DNA from: Spelaeicoccus albus
Lineage (GTDB): Bacteria; Actinomycetota; Actinomycetes; Actinomycetales; Brevibacteriaceae
Reading direction: 5' to 3'
Length of the DNA: 64,000 nt
Assembly (NCBI RefSeq): GCF_013409065.1
Contig: NZ_JACBZP010000001.1
Location: forward strand, 3,730,518-3,794,517
The translations under genes were made by a program, and so were the position numbers. Under the pieces are notes generated by a model. It saw nothing but the letters and a program-made list of their open reading frames with translations. It searched no databases and had not been told where the DNA came from. Positions 32,332 to 41,229 of the stretch are shown piece by piece (position 1 is the stretch's first letter; every line of letters starts with the position of its first letter).

Positions 32332-33543
32332 TCAGCGTCCGACGAGCTGGTTGAGCCGCTCGGACATGAGCAACCCCAAGCCGACAAGTACAACAAGGAA
32401 CAGCGGAAAGATCCACATTCCGGTCCAGGACGAGATCGCGCCGAACATCGGCGGCGCGAGAGTGGAACCGGTGTAGGCGGCGGCCATCTGGATGCCAATG
32501 ATGGCTTGTGAATTGCGGCGACCGAAGTTGACCGGGGTGGAGTGAATGATGGCGGGGTAGATCGGCGCGGATCCAAGTCCTGCGATGACGAGCCCGCACA
32601 GTGCGAGCACGTCGGTCTCGAGCGGGAGAAACAACATGACGGCGCCGAGGCCGACGGTGATGAACCCGCCACGGATCAGCTGCCGGTCCCCCACCCGGTC
32701 GGCGAAGAAGCCGGCCAGGAATCGTCCGGCGGTGATGCCCAATAGGAAGAGCGATGCAAAGGCGGCCGCTGTGGCCGGGGCGATACCGCGATCGTTCACG
32801 AGATACGTCGATGCCCAGAGGATCGAGGTGCTCTCGAGCGCGCAGTACGCCAAGAAAGCGGCAAGGATCGAGACGACACCGGGGATCCGCAGAGCCCGCG
32901 CGAGCGAAACATGAGAGCTCCCTCGTTGTGACGACTCGGGCCCGGCCGCCCTTGCTTCGTGGGGCTCGGTGGCATGGTCGTCGGGGACGACGCGGTTGAC
33001 CTTTCCCCACAGCGGCAGGCTGATGAGCAGTACGACTGTGAGGACGGCTTGGATGAGGCCGACGACGCGGTACGCGCTGGACCAGCCAAGGCCGGCGGTG
33101 AGGGCGTGGCTCATGATGAACGGGCTGATCGATGCGCCCAGCCCCCAGCAGCTGTGCAGCCAGTTCATATGTCGTGCGGCGTAATGCAGGGCCACGTAGT
33201 TGTTGAGGGCTGCATCGACCGCGCCGGCACCGAGCCCGTACGGGATTGCCCACAGGCACAGCATCCAGAATGAGCCGGAGACGGAAAATCCGACGAGCGC
33301 GGCCGCGGTCATTCCGACGCTGATCGCCGTGACCACGCCGGCGCCAAAACGGCGGGTGACCCGCTCGGACGCGAGGCTCGACAGGATTGTGCCGCCCGCA
33401 ATGATCATGGTGATGATGCCGGCGAACGCCACGGGGACGTCGAGATCCTTCTGCATAGCCGGCCAGCCGGCCCCGACGAGGGAGTCGGGCAGCCCGAGGC
33501 TGACGAACGCGATGTAGATGATCGCGAGGAGGAGCGAATACAC
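32332..33543 (-). CDS. MFS transporter (FucP/YbjJ-like)
   Basis: The 403-residue protein has 12 helices and begins LLAIIYIAFVSLGLPDSLVGAGWPAM, typical of the FHS-like MFS group that includes fucose permease-related proteins; DAALNNYVALHYAARHMNWLHSCWGLGA is a further family hallmark. The central loop (about 195-225) is hydrophilic and rich in charged residues. A GTG start at 33543 is used; the best purine-rich stretch (GAAAGG) lies about 15 bases upstream, so the start is not firm. The substrate is probably a sugar or related compound. Confidence 0.87.
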   Translation of the reverse strand: MYSLLLAIIYIAFVSLGLPDSLVGAGWPAMQKDLDVPVAFAGIITMIIAGGTILSSLASERVTRRFGAGVVTAISVGMTAAALVGFSVSGSFWMLCLWAIPYGLGAGAVDAALNNYVALHYAARHMNWLHSCWGLGASISPFIMSHALTAGLGWSSAYRVVGLIQAVLTVVLLISLPLWGKVNRVVPDDHATEPHEARAAGPESSQRGSSHVSLARALRIPGVVSILAAFLAYCALESTSILWASTYLVNDRGIAPATAAAFASLFLLGITAGRFLAGFFADRVGDRQLIRGGFITVGLGAVMLFLPLETDVLALCGLVIAGLGSAPIYPAIIHSTPVNFGRRNSQAIIGIQMAAAYTGSTLAPPMFGAISSWTGMWIFPLFLVVLVGLGLLMSERLNQLVGR

Positions 33544-33654
33544 GGCTTGGGGAACTGCCTTTCATGGGGGCAGGTGAGACTTCTGCCGGAAATGAGAGCA
33601 AGGCAGTACGCCTCGCTCTCACCTAGGAAGTTTAGCCCTCACTACACTGACCTT

Positions 33655-34083
33655 ATGACCGCGACCTCGGGTACGCCGGACGGGTGGAAGACTCGCCCAA
33701 TGCGTACGGCGGCTGCGTACGCTCTCGTGCTGCTCAGCCCGGCGCTGGCATGGTCGGCGTGGGTTTCGTGGGACGGCGGTTACGCGAGTAACGCCATGTC
33801 CGTGCTCTGGTTCGTTACAGTCGCCTTAGGGTGTTTGATATCCGGCATCCTCGCCCCACGTTCAAAGCGGCACTATTTCACGTTAGTGGCGATCGCGACC
33901 GTCTCGACGATCGTCACCTTATATCTGTGGTGGTCGTCGGAAGACGAAACCGGTCTTTTCATGGTCGGAATCATCATCGTAGCGCCGCTCGTCCTTGTGG
34001 CTTCCGGCGTCGTCCTGCTGATTGGGCGATTGCTTGCCCGCTTCACCCGCGGCCCGACATCGGGCGGCGGAGATGGTCAGTAG
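33655..34083 (+). CDS. Hypothetical membrane protein
   Basis: From ATG 33655 the protein is 142 residues with four hydrophobic helices (AAAYALVLLSPALAWSAWV, MSVLWFVTVALGCLISGIL, YFTLVAIATVSTIVTLYLWW, MVGIIIVAPLVLVASGVVLLIG) and a Gly-rich C-terminus. Neighbouring genes run the same way (HAD hydrolase 9 bases downstream), so they may be co-transcribed. No family is recognised. Confidence 0.7.
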   Translation: MTATSGTPDGWKTRPMRTAAAYALVLLSPALAWSAWVSWDGGYASNAMSVLWFVTVALGCLISGILAPRSKRHYFTLVAIATVSTIVTLYLWWSSEDETGLFMVGIIIVAPLVLVASGVVLLIGRLLARFTRGPTSGGGDGQ

Positions 34084-34092
34084 GCTGCTCCC

Positions 34093-34824
34093 ATGACCGA
34101 CCTTGATCTCACGCGATTCGAGGCGCTCAGCTTCGATTGTTACGGCACGCTGATCGACTGGGAAGCCGGCATCGCCGACGTACTTGCACCGTGGGCAAGT
34201 GAGCAGGGCCTGGATCTCACGACGGAGGAACTTCTCCTCGCGTATGCCGATAACGAGGCGGCCGTCGCTCGCGAAAAGCCGACCCTGCTCTATCCGGACG
34301 TGCTAGCTACCGCGTTTCGGCGCACGGGCGACAAGCTCGGTCACGTCGTCAATGATGAATGGGCCGGTCGTCTGGGACATTCGGTGCCGAATTGGCCGGC
34401 ATTCCCTGATTCGGCTGAAGCATTGGCGCGGTTGGCCGCTCACTACAAGCTCATCGTCCTGTCCAATGTCCACCGGACCGGATTCGCCGCCAGCAACACG
34501 TTATTGCGTGGCGATTTCGCCGCCGTCATCACTGCCGAAGATGTTGGTGCGTATAAACCTGCCGAGAACCACTTTCGCGCACTGGAAACTCTCCGTGCCG
34601 AGCTCGGCGTACACCACGCCGCTCTGCTGCACGTAGCCCAAAGCCTGTTCCACGACCACGCCCCCGCAAAGCGGGAAGGTTTAGCCTCCGTCTGGATCAA
34701 TCGGCGTCACGATCGCCCGGGATGGGGCGCCACTCCCGAGCCGTCCGACGAATGGTCGTACCAAATGGAGTTCATCTCGATGAGCGAATTCGCCGACGCC
34801 GTCGACAAGGCATTCGCCGGGTGA
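34093..34824 (+). CDS. HAD-superfamily hydrolase, 2-haloacid dehalogenase type II
   Basis: The catalytic loop SFDCYGTLIDWEAGI (nucleophile Asp), LIVLSNVHRTGF (motif II Ser) and DVGAYKPAENHFRAL (motif III Lys) fit the haloacid-dehalogenase branch. LLHVAQSLFHDHAPAKREGLASVWINR is a conserved C-terminal motif of type II dehalogenase-like proteins. Whether it dehalogenates or acts on phosphorylated compounds cannot be told. The length is 243 residues. Confidence 0.9.
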   Translation: MTDLDLTRFEALSFDCYGTLIDWEAGIADVLAPWASEQGLDLTTEELLLAYADNEAAVAREKPTLLYPDVLATAFRRTGDKLGHVVNDEWAGRLGHSVPNWPAFPDSAEALARLAAHYKLIVLSNVHRTGFAASNTLLRGDFAAVITAEDVGAYKPAENHFRALETLRAELGVHHAALLHVAQSLFHDHAPAKREGLASVWINRRHDRPGWGATPEPSDEWSYQMEFISMSEFADAVDKAFAG

Positions 34825-34930
34825 CCGTCTGACTCAGCGAAAGCCGCCTTTCTGTTTGTCCATCGCAGAGCGACGACGCGTATGGCATTCTGGACGAACT
34901 ACTTACTGCCGGGTGCCCTAGCCAGAGCGG

Positions 34931-36100
34931 CTACAGTTGCGGTTCGCTTTCAAGAACTTCGACGGACAGGACACAAGGCAGGTGCCGGGCGATCTCGTCC
35001 CACGTCTCGCCCTCGTTGCGGCTGGCGAACACCGACCCGGAGTTCGTGCCGAAGTACACCCCTGCGGGGTCTTGCTGATCGCCGCTCATCCCTTGCCGGA
35101 GCACCGTGAAGTAGCACGCCTTCTGCGGCAGGCCCGTGCGCTGGTCCGCCCACGACGTACCGCCGTCCCGTGAGCGCCACACCGCGGCGGCCGCGGACGG
35201 CGGGTACCGGCCTTCGGTGTCGCCGTTGAGCGGCACTGTCCAAATCGTTCGTCCGTCGCGAGGGTGCACCCAGAGCGGAAAGCCGAACCTGGACGGCAGG
35301 CCCGCCGTGACGTCGCGCCAGCTGTGACCACCGTCGCCCGAGCACCACACGCCGTCATGATTTTGCTGGTAGAGCGGATGGCCTTCGGCATTGGACCGTT
35401 CGACGTGATGCACGCAAAACCCCGTGTGACCGTCGGATGCCGCTGCCGGATGAGCATTGCCTTCTCCGGCGTCGGAATCGGCAAGATCGTTGCGGCGGTG
35501 CCAGGTCGCCCCGCCGTCCTCGGTGGCGAAGACCCCGGCAGCGGAAATCGCCACCCACATCTTCTCCGGATCTTCGGGGTCGGCAACGATCGTGTGAAGA
35601 ACCAATCCTGCAGCGCCGGGTCCCCACTCGGGCGCCGATGGGTGATTCGTCAACCCTTTGACGGTCTCCCACGTCGCTCCATCGTCGTCGCTCATGAGCA
35701 ATGTCGCGGGCTTCGTCCCCGCATAGAGCTTTCCACCCGCGCGGCCGAGCGACCACACCTGGGAAAAGTCATTGCCGAACGGAGTCGGCTCGTCCACCCA
35801 GCCGATGGACTCGGCGAAGCCGGGGTCCCCGGCGGCCCACTCGTCCATCTGGCCGCTCGTCAATTTGGTCAGTTCCCATGTCCGGCCGTCATCGTCCGAC
35901 CGCCAAACTCCGGCTCCCGACCAGTCGCCGCCACCAGCGGCCCACATCGTACCGGCAGCGCGGTCGCCGATGACGTGATTGATAGGCCACCCGTCGCAGT
36001 ACGGCCCGCGAACATTCCATTGAGCGCGATCGGCGTCACCGTCGATGACGAAAGCGCCTTTCGTTGTTCCCACCAACAGACGGATCGTCTGATCCGACAT
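34931..36100 (-). CDS. BNR/Asp-box repeat protein (sialidase- or VPS10-like beta propeller)
   Basis: Six Asp-box motifs are present: RSDDDGRTWE, MSDDDGATWE, TEDGGATWH, SGDGGHSWR, RSRDGGTSWA and SRNEGETWD. They mark a multi-bladed beta propeller as in exo-sialidases and WD40/YVTN-like proteins. The start RLLVGTTKGAFVIDGD and segment GWPINHVIGD fit a conserved bacterial family of about 380 residues annotated as exo-alpha-sialidase. There is no signal peptide and no full sialidase catalytic set was found, so the enzymatic role is doubtful. Confidence 0.83.
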   Translation of the reverse strand: MSDQTIRLLVGTTKGAFVIDGDADRAQWNVRGPYCDGWPINHVIGDRAAGTMWAAGGGDWSGAGVWRSDDDGRTWELTKLTSGQMDEWAAGDPGFAESIGWVDEPTPFGNDFSQVWSLGRAGGKLYAGTKPATLLMSDDDGATWETVKGLTNHPSAPEWGPGAAGLVLHTIVADPEDPEKMWVAISAAGVFATEDGGATWHRRNDLADSDAGEGNAHPAAASDGHTGFCVHHVERSNAEGHPLYQQNHDGVWCSGDGGHSWRDVTAGLPSRFGFPLWVHPRDGRTIWTVPLNGDTEGRYPPSAAAAVWRSRDGGTSWADQRTGLPQKACYFTVLRQGMSGDQQDPAGVYFGTNSGSVFASRNEGETWDEIARHLPCVLSVEVLESEPQL

Positions 36101-36217
36101 GACATGCCCTTCGTCGAAGTCGCTCCGTCCGGTGCGGGCAGCGACCAGGCTGACAGAATGCGTCCGATATTACCCGGTTCTTGACCGTGAGTGTGACCTG
36201 TGACACTTTTAATCTCA

Positions 36218-36233
36218 ATGATTACGTAGTCAT
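36218..36233. promoter_or_regulatory. Near-palindromic candidate operator before the solute-binding gene
   Basis: ATGATTACGTAGTCAT (36218-36233) is palindromic at all but one pair of positions and lies about 85 bases before the start at 36317. Since a LacI-type regulator is encoded in the same transcript, it is a possible autoregulatory site. Confidence 0.4.
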
Positions 36234-36316
36234 TTTGTTGTCCGCACATTTCTATCCCCATCCGGCGCCGACTGGAAATCTTCCGCGTTCCGGCAGTGCC
36301 ACCAGGAGTCAGTCGT

Positions 36317-38020
36317 ATGAATTTCCGCAAAACTCTCGCCACCGCATGTGCCGTCTCCCTCGTCTTCTTGGCCGGGTGCGGCGGAGGCTCGGATCAGCAA
36401 AGCGCGTCGACGAAAGCCCAGCCGGCGTCCGGCGTCCCGGCCGGCACCTCTCCCCTGCCGATGCCCAAGGTGGGGCACCGATACGACAACCCGCAGAAGC
36501 GTTCCGACGTCAAGAACGGCGGCACTCTCACCTTGCCGACCGGAGACATGCCCGCCAACTTCAACGGTTTCAGCGTTGACGGCGCCTATGCATCGGTCGG
36601 CGACATCGACAAATGGACGATGCCGCACCTCTGGAGTTTCACGGTCGGCGGGAAGCCATCGCCGAACACGGACTTTCTCCAATCCGCCAAGCTGGTCGAC
36701 ACGAGCCCCGAGACCGTCAAATACACCCTCAACCCGCGGGCACACTGGAACAACGGCGATCCGATCACGTGGAAAGCGTTCAAGACCACCTGGCTGACGC
36801 AAAGCGGCAAAACCAAAAAGTACAACCCGCAATCGACCGATGGCTACAAAAACATCAAAAGCGTCACGAAGGGCAAGACGCCGAACATCGCCGTCGTCAC
36901 GTTCGACAAGCCCTTCTACCCCTACCAGGCGATCTTTCAAACGCTCGAAAACCCGAAGAATCTCGACCCGACGTTTTACAAGAAGGGCTGGGTCGACGAT
37001 CCGCGCAGCGCGCTGCGTGCCGGCCCGTTCACGGTGCAAAGCCACAGCAAGTCGCAGATCACCCTGGTGCGCAACAAGTCGTGGTGGGGCGACAAGCCCA
37101 AGCTCGACAAGGTCGTGTACCGGCAAATGGAAGACCAGGCGGCAATCAACGCCTTCCAAAACGGCGAAATCGACGCGACCGAGATAAGCGACGCCGACAA
37201 CCTGGGGCAAATCGCCGACATCGACAATGTGATGATCCGTCGGGGCTTCGGCACGGCTGTCACGCTCTACACCATCGGCCAGGACAGCGAGTTGTTCAAG
37301 CTCAAATATGCCCGCCGGGCATTCGCCTTTTCCACCGACCGCACAAAGTTGGCGAAGATCAGCTTCCAGGGAATGGATTGGAAGGCAAAGCCCGCCGGCT
37401 CGCTTGTCATGTACCCGTGGATGCCGACCTATGAGAACAACATGAAGTGGCTCAGGCACGACACAGCGAAAGCCAAGAAGCTGATGAAGTCCCACGGCTG
37501 GCAGATCGGCGACGACGGCTACTTCCACAAAGGCGGCCAGGTCGCCGAATTCACCTACGTCACGTTCGGCGACTCCCCGAAGAGCAGTGCGCTGGCCCGC
37601 GCCCAACAAGCCATGTCGAAGAAGGCCGGACTGAAAATGATCATCGACAACCGGCCGTCGTCCGACTTCTCCAAAACTGCCAACTCGGGATCGTTCGACA
37701 TTCTCACCATGGGCTGGTCGGTCAGCGATCCGTACGGCTACGCGACGTCCTGCCAACTGTATTGCAGCACGTCGGCCGGCAACGACAGCAAGATCGGCAA
37801 TGCCACCATCGACGCCATGATGCACAAGTCGACGACTATCCCGAACGCGAAGAAGTCCATCCGCTTGGCCAACAAGGCCGAAGCCAGGGCCTTGCGCGAA
37901 GTCGGCCGGCTGCCGCTGTACGCCTCCCCCAAGACAGTGGCTGTGGAAAAGGGGCTTGCCAACTACGGGCCCGCCGGCTGGAAGACCGCCAAACCACAAG
38001 ACATCGGGTGGGCCAAGTAA
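36317..38020 (+). CDS. ABC transporter solute-binding lipoprotein, DppA/OppA family
   Basis: The signal MNFRKTLATACAVSLVFLAG-C has a lipobox, so the mature protein is membrane-anchored. The body fits SBP family 5: GGTLTLPTGDMPANFNGF, YTLNPRAHWNNGDPITWKAFKTTW, the pseudo-repeat AGPFTVQSHSKSQITLVRNKSWWGD and INAFQNGEIDATEISDADN, with a C-terminal LPLYASPKTVAVEKG. These bind peptides, nickel or oligosaccharides; a WW-rich actinobacterial subtype is seen here. No permease or ATPase genes adjoin it, unusual for the family. The LacI gene starts at the last base of its stop codon. Confidence 0.9.
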   Translation: MNFRKTLATACAVSLVFLAGCGGGSDQQSASTKAQPASGVPAGTSPLPMPKVGHRYDNPQKRSDVKNGGTLTLPTGDMPANFNGFSVDGAYASVGDIDKWTMPHLWSFTVGGKPSPNTDFLQSAKLVDTSPETVKYTLNPRAHWNNGDPITWKAFKTTWLTQSGKTKKYNPQSTDGYKNIKSVTKGKTPNIAVVTFDKPFYPYQAIFQTLENPKNLDPTFYKKGWVDDPRSALRAGPFTVQSHSKSQITLVRNKSWWGDKPKLDKVVYRQMEDQAAINAFQNGEIDATEISDADNLGQIADIDNVMIRRGFGTAVTLYTIGQDSELFKLKYARRAFAFSTDRTKLAKISFQGMDWKAKPAGSLVMYPWMPTYENNMKWLRHDTAKAKKLMKSHGWQIGDDGYFHKGGQVAEFTYVTFGDSPKSSALARAQQAMSKKAGLKMIIDNRPSSDFSKTANSGSFDILTMGWSVSDPYGYATSCQLYCSTSAGNDSKIGNATIDAMMHKSTTIPNAKKSIRLANKAEARALREVGRLPLYASPKTVAVEKGLANYGPAGWKTAKPQDIGWAK

Positions 38021-39024
38021 TGACGGACAAGCGTTGGGCGACGATGCACGACGTCGCGCGACGTGCCGGGGTCTCGCAAAAGACAGTCTCGCGCGTGATC
38101 AACGGCGAGCAGACGGTGCGCGACGACACTGTCGCTCTTGTGCTGGATGCCGCCGAGCAGCTCGGGTATCGCAGGAATGACGGGGCACGGCTGTTGCGCC
38201 AAGGCACGTCGAGCGCGAGCCTCGGCATCGTCACCGAGGATCTGGCCGGACCGTTTTACGGCGAGCTGCTCACCTCGGTGCAACGGACAGTGCAGCATCA
38301 TGACTACTTGCTGTTGACCGGATCGGCGGCCGGCGAATCGCACAGGTTCTATTCGCTGCTCCGCGCCTTCGTGCTACGCCGGGTCGACGGCCTCCTCGTG
38401 GCCCCGACTGCCGCGGACGACGTGTCGATCACCAATGAGCTCGTCGGGGGTCTGCCGTGCGTCTTCGTCGACCGGCCGCCGAGCAATGGCGCCATCGACT
38501 CCGTGGTTTCGGACAACGGCGGTGGAACCAGGGACGCCGTCCGGCATCTTTTCGACCATGGTCACCGCCGCATCGGTTTTATTGGCGACGATCCGGGGTT
38601 TTGGACGGCGCGGCAGCGCTTGGACGGTTTCCTCAGTGCCTTGAACGCCCTTGGCCTGTCCACCGAATACGTGCACATGGCCCCGGCGGATTCCCGGGTC
38701 ACGCCCGGCTGGGCGACCGACGAACGCGGGCCGACCGCCATAGTGACGGGGAACGCGACGATTACGCTTCGGCAGCTGCTGCGCCGACGCGACCATCCGG
38801 ACGAACGCGGCGCTCTCATCGGCTTCGACGATGTTGAATACGCGGACTTGCCGGACCCCGCTTTGACGGTGATCGCGCAACAGGCCAGGCGGATCGGCGA
38901 GACGGCGTCCGGCCTTCTTTTCGACAGGATCAACCGGGCCGACGCGCCGGCCCGAGCCCTCACGATTCCCACCCGGCTCATTGCGCGCGGCTCGGGCGAG
39001 GTCGGCCCGCCGTCCGGCGCGTAA
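38020..39024 (+). CDS. LacI-family transcriptional regulator
   Basis: The N-terminus WATMHDVARRAGVSQKTVSRVINGEQTVRDDT is a LacI helix-turn-helix, and the rest is a periplasmic-binding-like sensor domain (SLGIVTEDLAGPFYGELLTSV, HLFDHGHRRIGFIGDD, ALIGFDDVEYADLPDPALTVI). Length is 334 residues. The start ATG shares one base with the TAA of the solute-binding gene (TAATG), so translation is coupled. It likely senses the ligand of that transporter and controls this operon. Confidence 0.94.
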   Translation: MTDKRWATMHDVARRAGVSQKTVSRVINGEQTVRDDTVALVLDAAEQLGYRRNDGARLLRQGTSSASLGIVTEDLAGPFYGELLTSVQRTVQHHDYLLLTGSAAGESHRFYSLLRAFVLRRVDGLLVAPTAADDVSITNELVGGLPCVFVDRPPSNGAIDSVVSDNGGGTRDAVRHLFDHGHRRIGFIGDDPGFWTARQRLDGFLSALNALGLSTEYVHMAPADSRVTPGWATDERGPTAIVTGNATITLRQLLRRRDHPDERGALIGFDDVEYADLPDPALTVIAQQARRIGETASGLLFDRINRADAPARALTIPTRLIARGSGEVGPPSGA

Positions 39025-39045
39025 GTGCGGGTCGAAGCCGCTCCC

Positions 39046-40566
39046 TCAGTGACAGTGCCAGCCGGCATATCGATAGCAATGACACCGCCAGTGGCCGTAT
39101 CGATGTGCGGCACGGTGCGCCCGGCAGAACCACGGCGGCCCCGGGTCGGCTGTCGGGGCCGGCTCTTGGGTCGGCGGCGACTTTTGGGTCGGCGCATCCT
39201 CTCGGGTCGGCGCAGGGGTTGATTGCGTCTCGCGCGGCGCGGGCGTCGATGGAGGCGTGCTCGCGGGCGGGGTTGGGGATGCCGGGCTCGTGGTCGGTGT
39301 CGACGGCGGCGGAGTAATCGGGGTTACCGTCGGCGCCGGACTCGCCGACCGGGTCTGATCGGGAGCTCGGTTCGTCGGAGTCGCTGTCGCACCCGGGACG
39401 GTCGGGATCGGTGCCGCCGATGCGCTCACGCCCGGACGTGCGCTCTCCGGGGCGTCGTCACGTCCGTCTCCTCCGGGCCGCCCATTACCCGACGTCCGGT
39501 CGCGCTCGAATCCTCGTGTCTCCGCGTCCGGGCGGGTGGGGTACGGCCAGGTCGAAGGCGAGGTCTCCATCGAGCCGGCCATCGACTGCTGCCGAACTCC
39601 TGGCCGGGCAGCCTCGTCACCCCCGGGAAAGACAAGGCCGGCGCCGCCCGCAACGATCGACAGCCCGGCGCCGGTCGCCACGACCGCCGAGGTGTGTACG
39701 GCGACCCAGGCGCGAACCACCTTCCAGGAGGAGGCCAGCGATTCGCCCACCGCAAGGGCCGCAGCCTTCCCGATACCTCCGATCTTCGCTAGTGAAACTT
39801 CCCAGCCAACGAAGAACGGGACGAACAGCAGTACGAGCAAACCGCGATTCACGCCGAGCTCGCGTAGTTCCGCAACGACTGCCGCGCACCGCGAGCAGCT
39901 GGACAGATCACATTCCACCCGCCGGCGCGAACGCAGCGACCCACTGCCCAACACGTATTGGCTGATGTCTGCCGTCAACGATCGGCAGTCGTCTGTCGGG
40001 GCCACCGGCATGTACGCCTGCAAGTATTCCTTTTTCAGACCGATCCGTGCTCGCCTGACCAACGCGGACACGGCATTGGGAGCGATATCCAGAATCAATC
40101 CGGCTTGCGCCGGCGACAAGCCGTCCACGTCAACCAGCCACAGCACCCGCTGCCAGCGGTCGGGAAGCGCGGACAGTGCCTTTTCCGCCAAGGCCAGGTC
40201 AGAAGCTGCGATAACTGGATCGAAGAACTCAACGGGACGTGCGTGCAATTCCAGATCGCTCACGGGTATCGACCACTGCCCGGTCTTAGCGAAATCGATG
40301 TGCACGCGACGAATTGTGATTGAAAGGTAGCCGGCCAAATTTTCCGTCGGTCCCTTGCCATTTCGCAAGGCAGCAATAATTCGAACGAATGCCTCGCTGA
40401 CGATGTCGTCGACATCGCCGGAATCGTCGGCTACGCGCGATGCGATTCGACGAGCAACCGCACGGTAACGGAGAAAGATTTCGCCGATGGCCTCGACATT
40501 GCCGCCTCGCACTGATTCCAACAAACTCGAGTCGGACCATGATGCATAATATTCATGGGACAACAT
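39046..40566 (-). CDS. ECF sigma factor with membrane segments and His/Cys-rich C-terminus
   Basis: Residues 1-90 are sigma-70 region 2 (DVDDIVSEAFVRIIAAL, NLAGYLSITIRRVHIDFAK) and 125-180 region 4 (ALSALPDRWQRVLWLVDVDG, then SPAQAGLILDIAPNAVSALV). A zinc-finger-like segment follows, CDLSSCSRC (219-227), resembling the anti-sigma ZAS motif with its His replaced. Two hydrophobic segments (about 241-256 and 290-314) precede a 160-residue Pro/Thr/Ser-rich region, and the last 28 residues (479-506) contain six His and four Cys. ECF factors fused to membrane and extracellular parts are known in Actinobacteria, but I do not recognise this tail. With two helices the tail would be cytoplasmic, with one it would be outside. 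The start at 40566 is weakly supported. Confidence 0.85.
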   Translation of the reverse strand: MLSHEYYASWSDSSLLESVRGGNVEAIGEIFLRYRAVARRIASRVADDSGDVDDIVSEAFVRIIAALRNGKGPTENLAGYLSITIRRVHIDFAKTGQWSIPVSDLELHARPVEFFDPVIAASDLALAEKALSALPDRWQRVLWLVDVDGLSPAQAGLILDIAPNAVSALVRRARIGLKKEYLQAYMPVAPTDDCRSLTADISQYVLGSGSLRSRRRVECDLSSCSRCAAVVAELRELGVNRGLLVLLFVPFFVGWEVSLAKIGGIGKAAALAVGESLASSWKVVRAWVAVHTSAVVATGAGLSIVAGGAGLVFPGGDEAARPGVRQQSMAGSMETSPSTWPYPTRPDAETRGFERDRTSGNGRPGGDGRDDAPESARPGVSASAAPIPTVPGATATPTNRAPDQTRSASPAPTVTPITPPPSTPTTSPASPTPPASTPPSTPAPRETQSTPAPTREDAPTQKSPPTQEPAPTADPGPPWFCRAHRAAHRYGHWRCHCYRYAGWHCH

Positions 40567-40940
40567 ACACCTAACAATCTTGAGTGCTTGCTACCGGGCG
40601 ATTGTCGAACCGATGCTAGCACCGCCATCTCGCGGCAAGACGCGTTTCCACGCATGAGTTTCAGGTACAGTTCAATACCTTTTCGCTACCCCCGACGGTG
40701 TGCAAAATTTCGGTCACATTTTTTCAACAATTCACATTTTTTGCGTCACGATTGGCGATTAGAGCTGTCTAGGCACTGGCACATTTAGGCTGTTTGACTA
40801 TTTATGCAATCGCTGACTTCATTCCTATATCCTGTAACGTATTCGAAGTTTATGTCGGCTGTACGAAATCGGAGCCAATAATTCAGGCTCGCCGATTAAA
40901 TCGCGTCACGATTGCATCGTGCGCGGCTCTATACTGATGA

Positions 40941-41064
40941 ACGCGATAAATATTCGTTGCTCGCCACTCCCCCCATAATCGTGGGGAGCAATGGAATCGA
41001 GTTCGTGCCCCGCTGCGCGCGGAGCTAGAAGGAGCGTCGCCGGAGACCGGCGACGCTCCTTTTC
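40941..41064 (+). ncRNA. 6C-like small RNA, copy A
   Basis: The segment starts AACGCGATAAA, about 6 bases after a TATACT -10 box (40930-40935). It contains CCCCCC (40969-40974) inside a TTGCTC/GAGCAA stem, then CCCCGCTGCGCGCGG, and ends in a strong terminator (AGGAGCGTCGCCGG / CCGGCGACGCTCCT plus TTTT, 41030-41063). The order and several blocks recur in copy B at 44122. This is the layout of the actinobacterial 6C RNA class (C-rich loops then terminator). The interval 40567-40905 upstream is AT-rich and holds no gene. Confidence 0.62.
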
Positions 41065-41229
41065 GCAATGACCCTGCTAGCGTTCGATATAGCGGCCGGC
41101 AACTAGACGAGACGATCAGCGCCGCGGCGGGCGCCCATCTCACAGTGGCGATCGCAAGTTTGTGCCGGAAGTCGAGCCGGCGCTCCGTCTCGCGCACTCT
41201 GCGTCGACCGGACAGCAAGGGAGACGACT

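Noticed and set aside
32294-33622. 442-codon minus-strand frame overlapping the MFS transporter in another frame
   Set aside because: It has an Arg/His/Pro-rich composition without hydrophobic helices, whereas the chosen frame gives a 12-helix transporter with family motifs.
36230-37999. 589-codon minus-strand frame opposite the solute-binding protein gene
   Set aside because: The plus strand has a lipobox signal and clear SBP family 5 motifs; the minus-strand product has no recognisable domain and is a high-GC shadow.
40907-40935. Sigma-70 promoter with TTGCAT as -35 box for the 6C-like RNA
   Set aside because: TATACT is a good -10 box, but TTGCAT at 40912 lies only 12 bases upstream of it, too close for a standard promoter, so only the -10 box was used.
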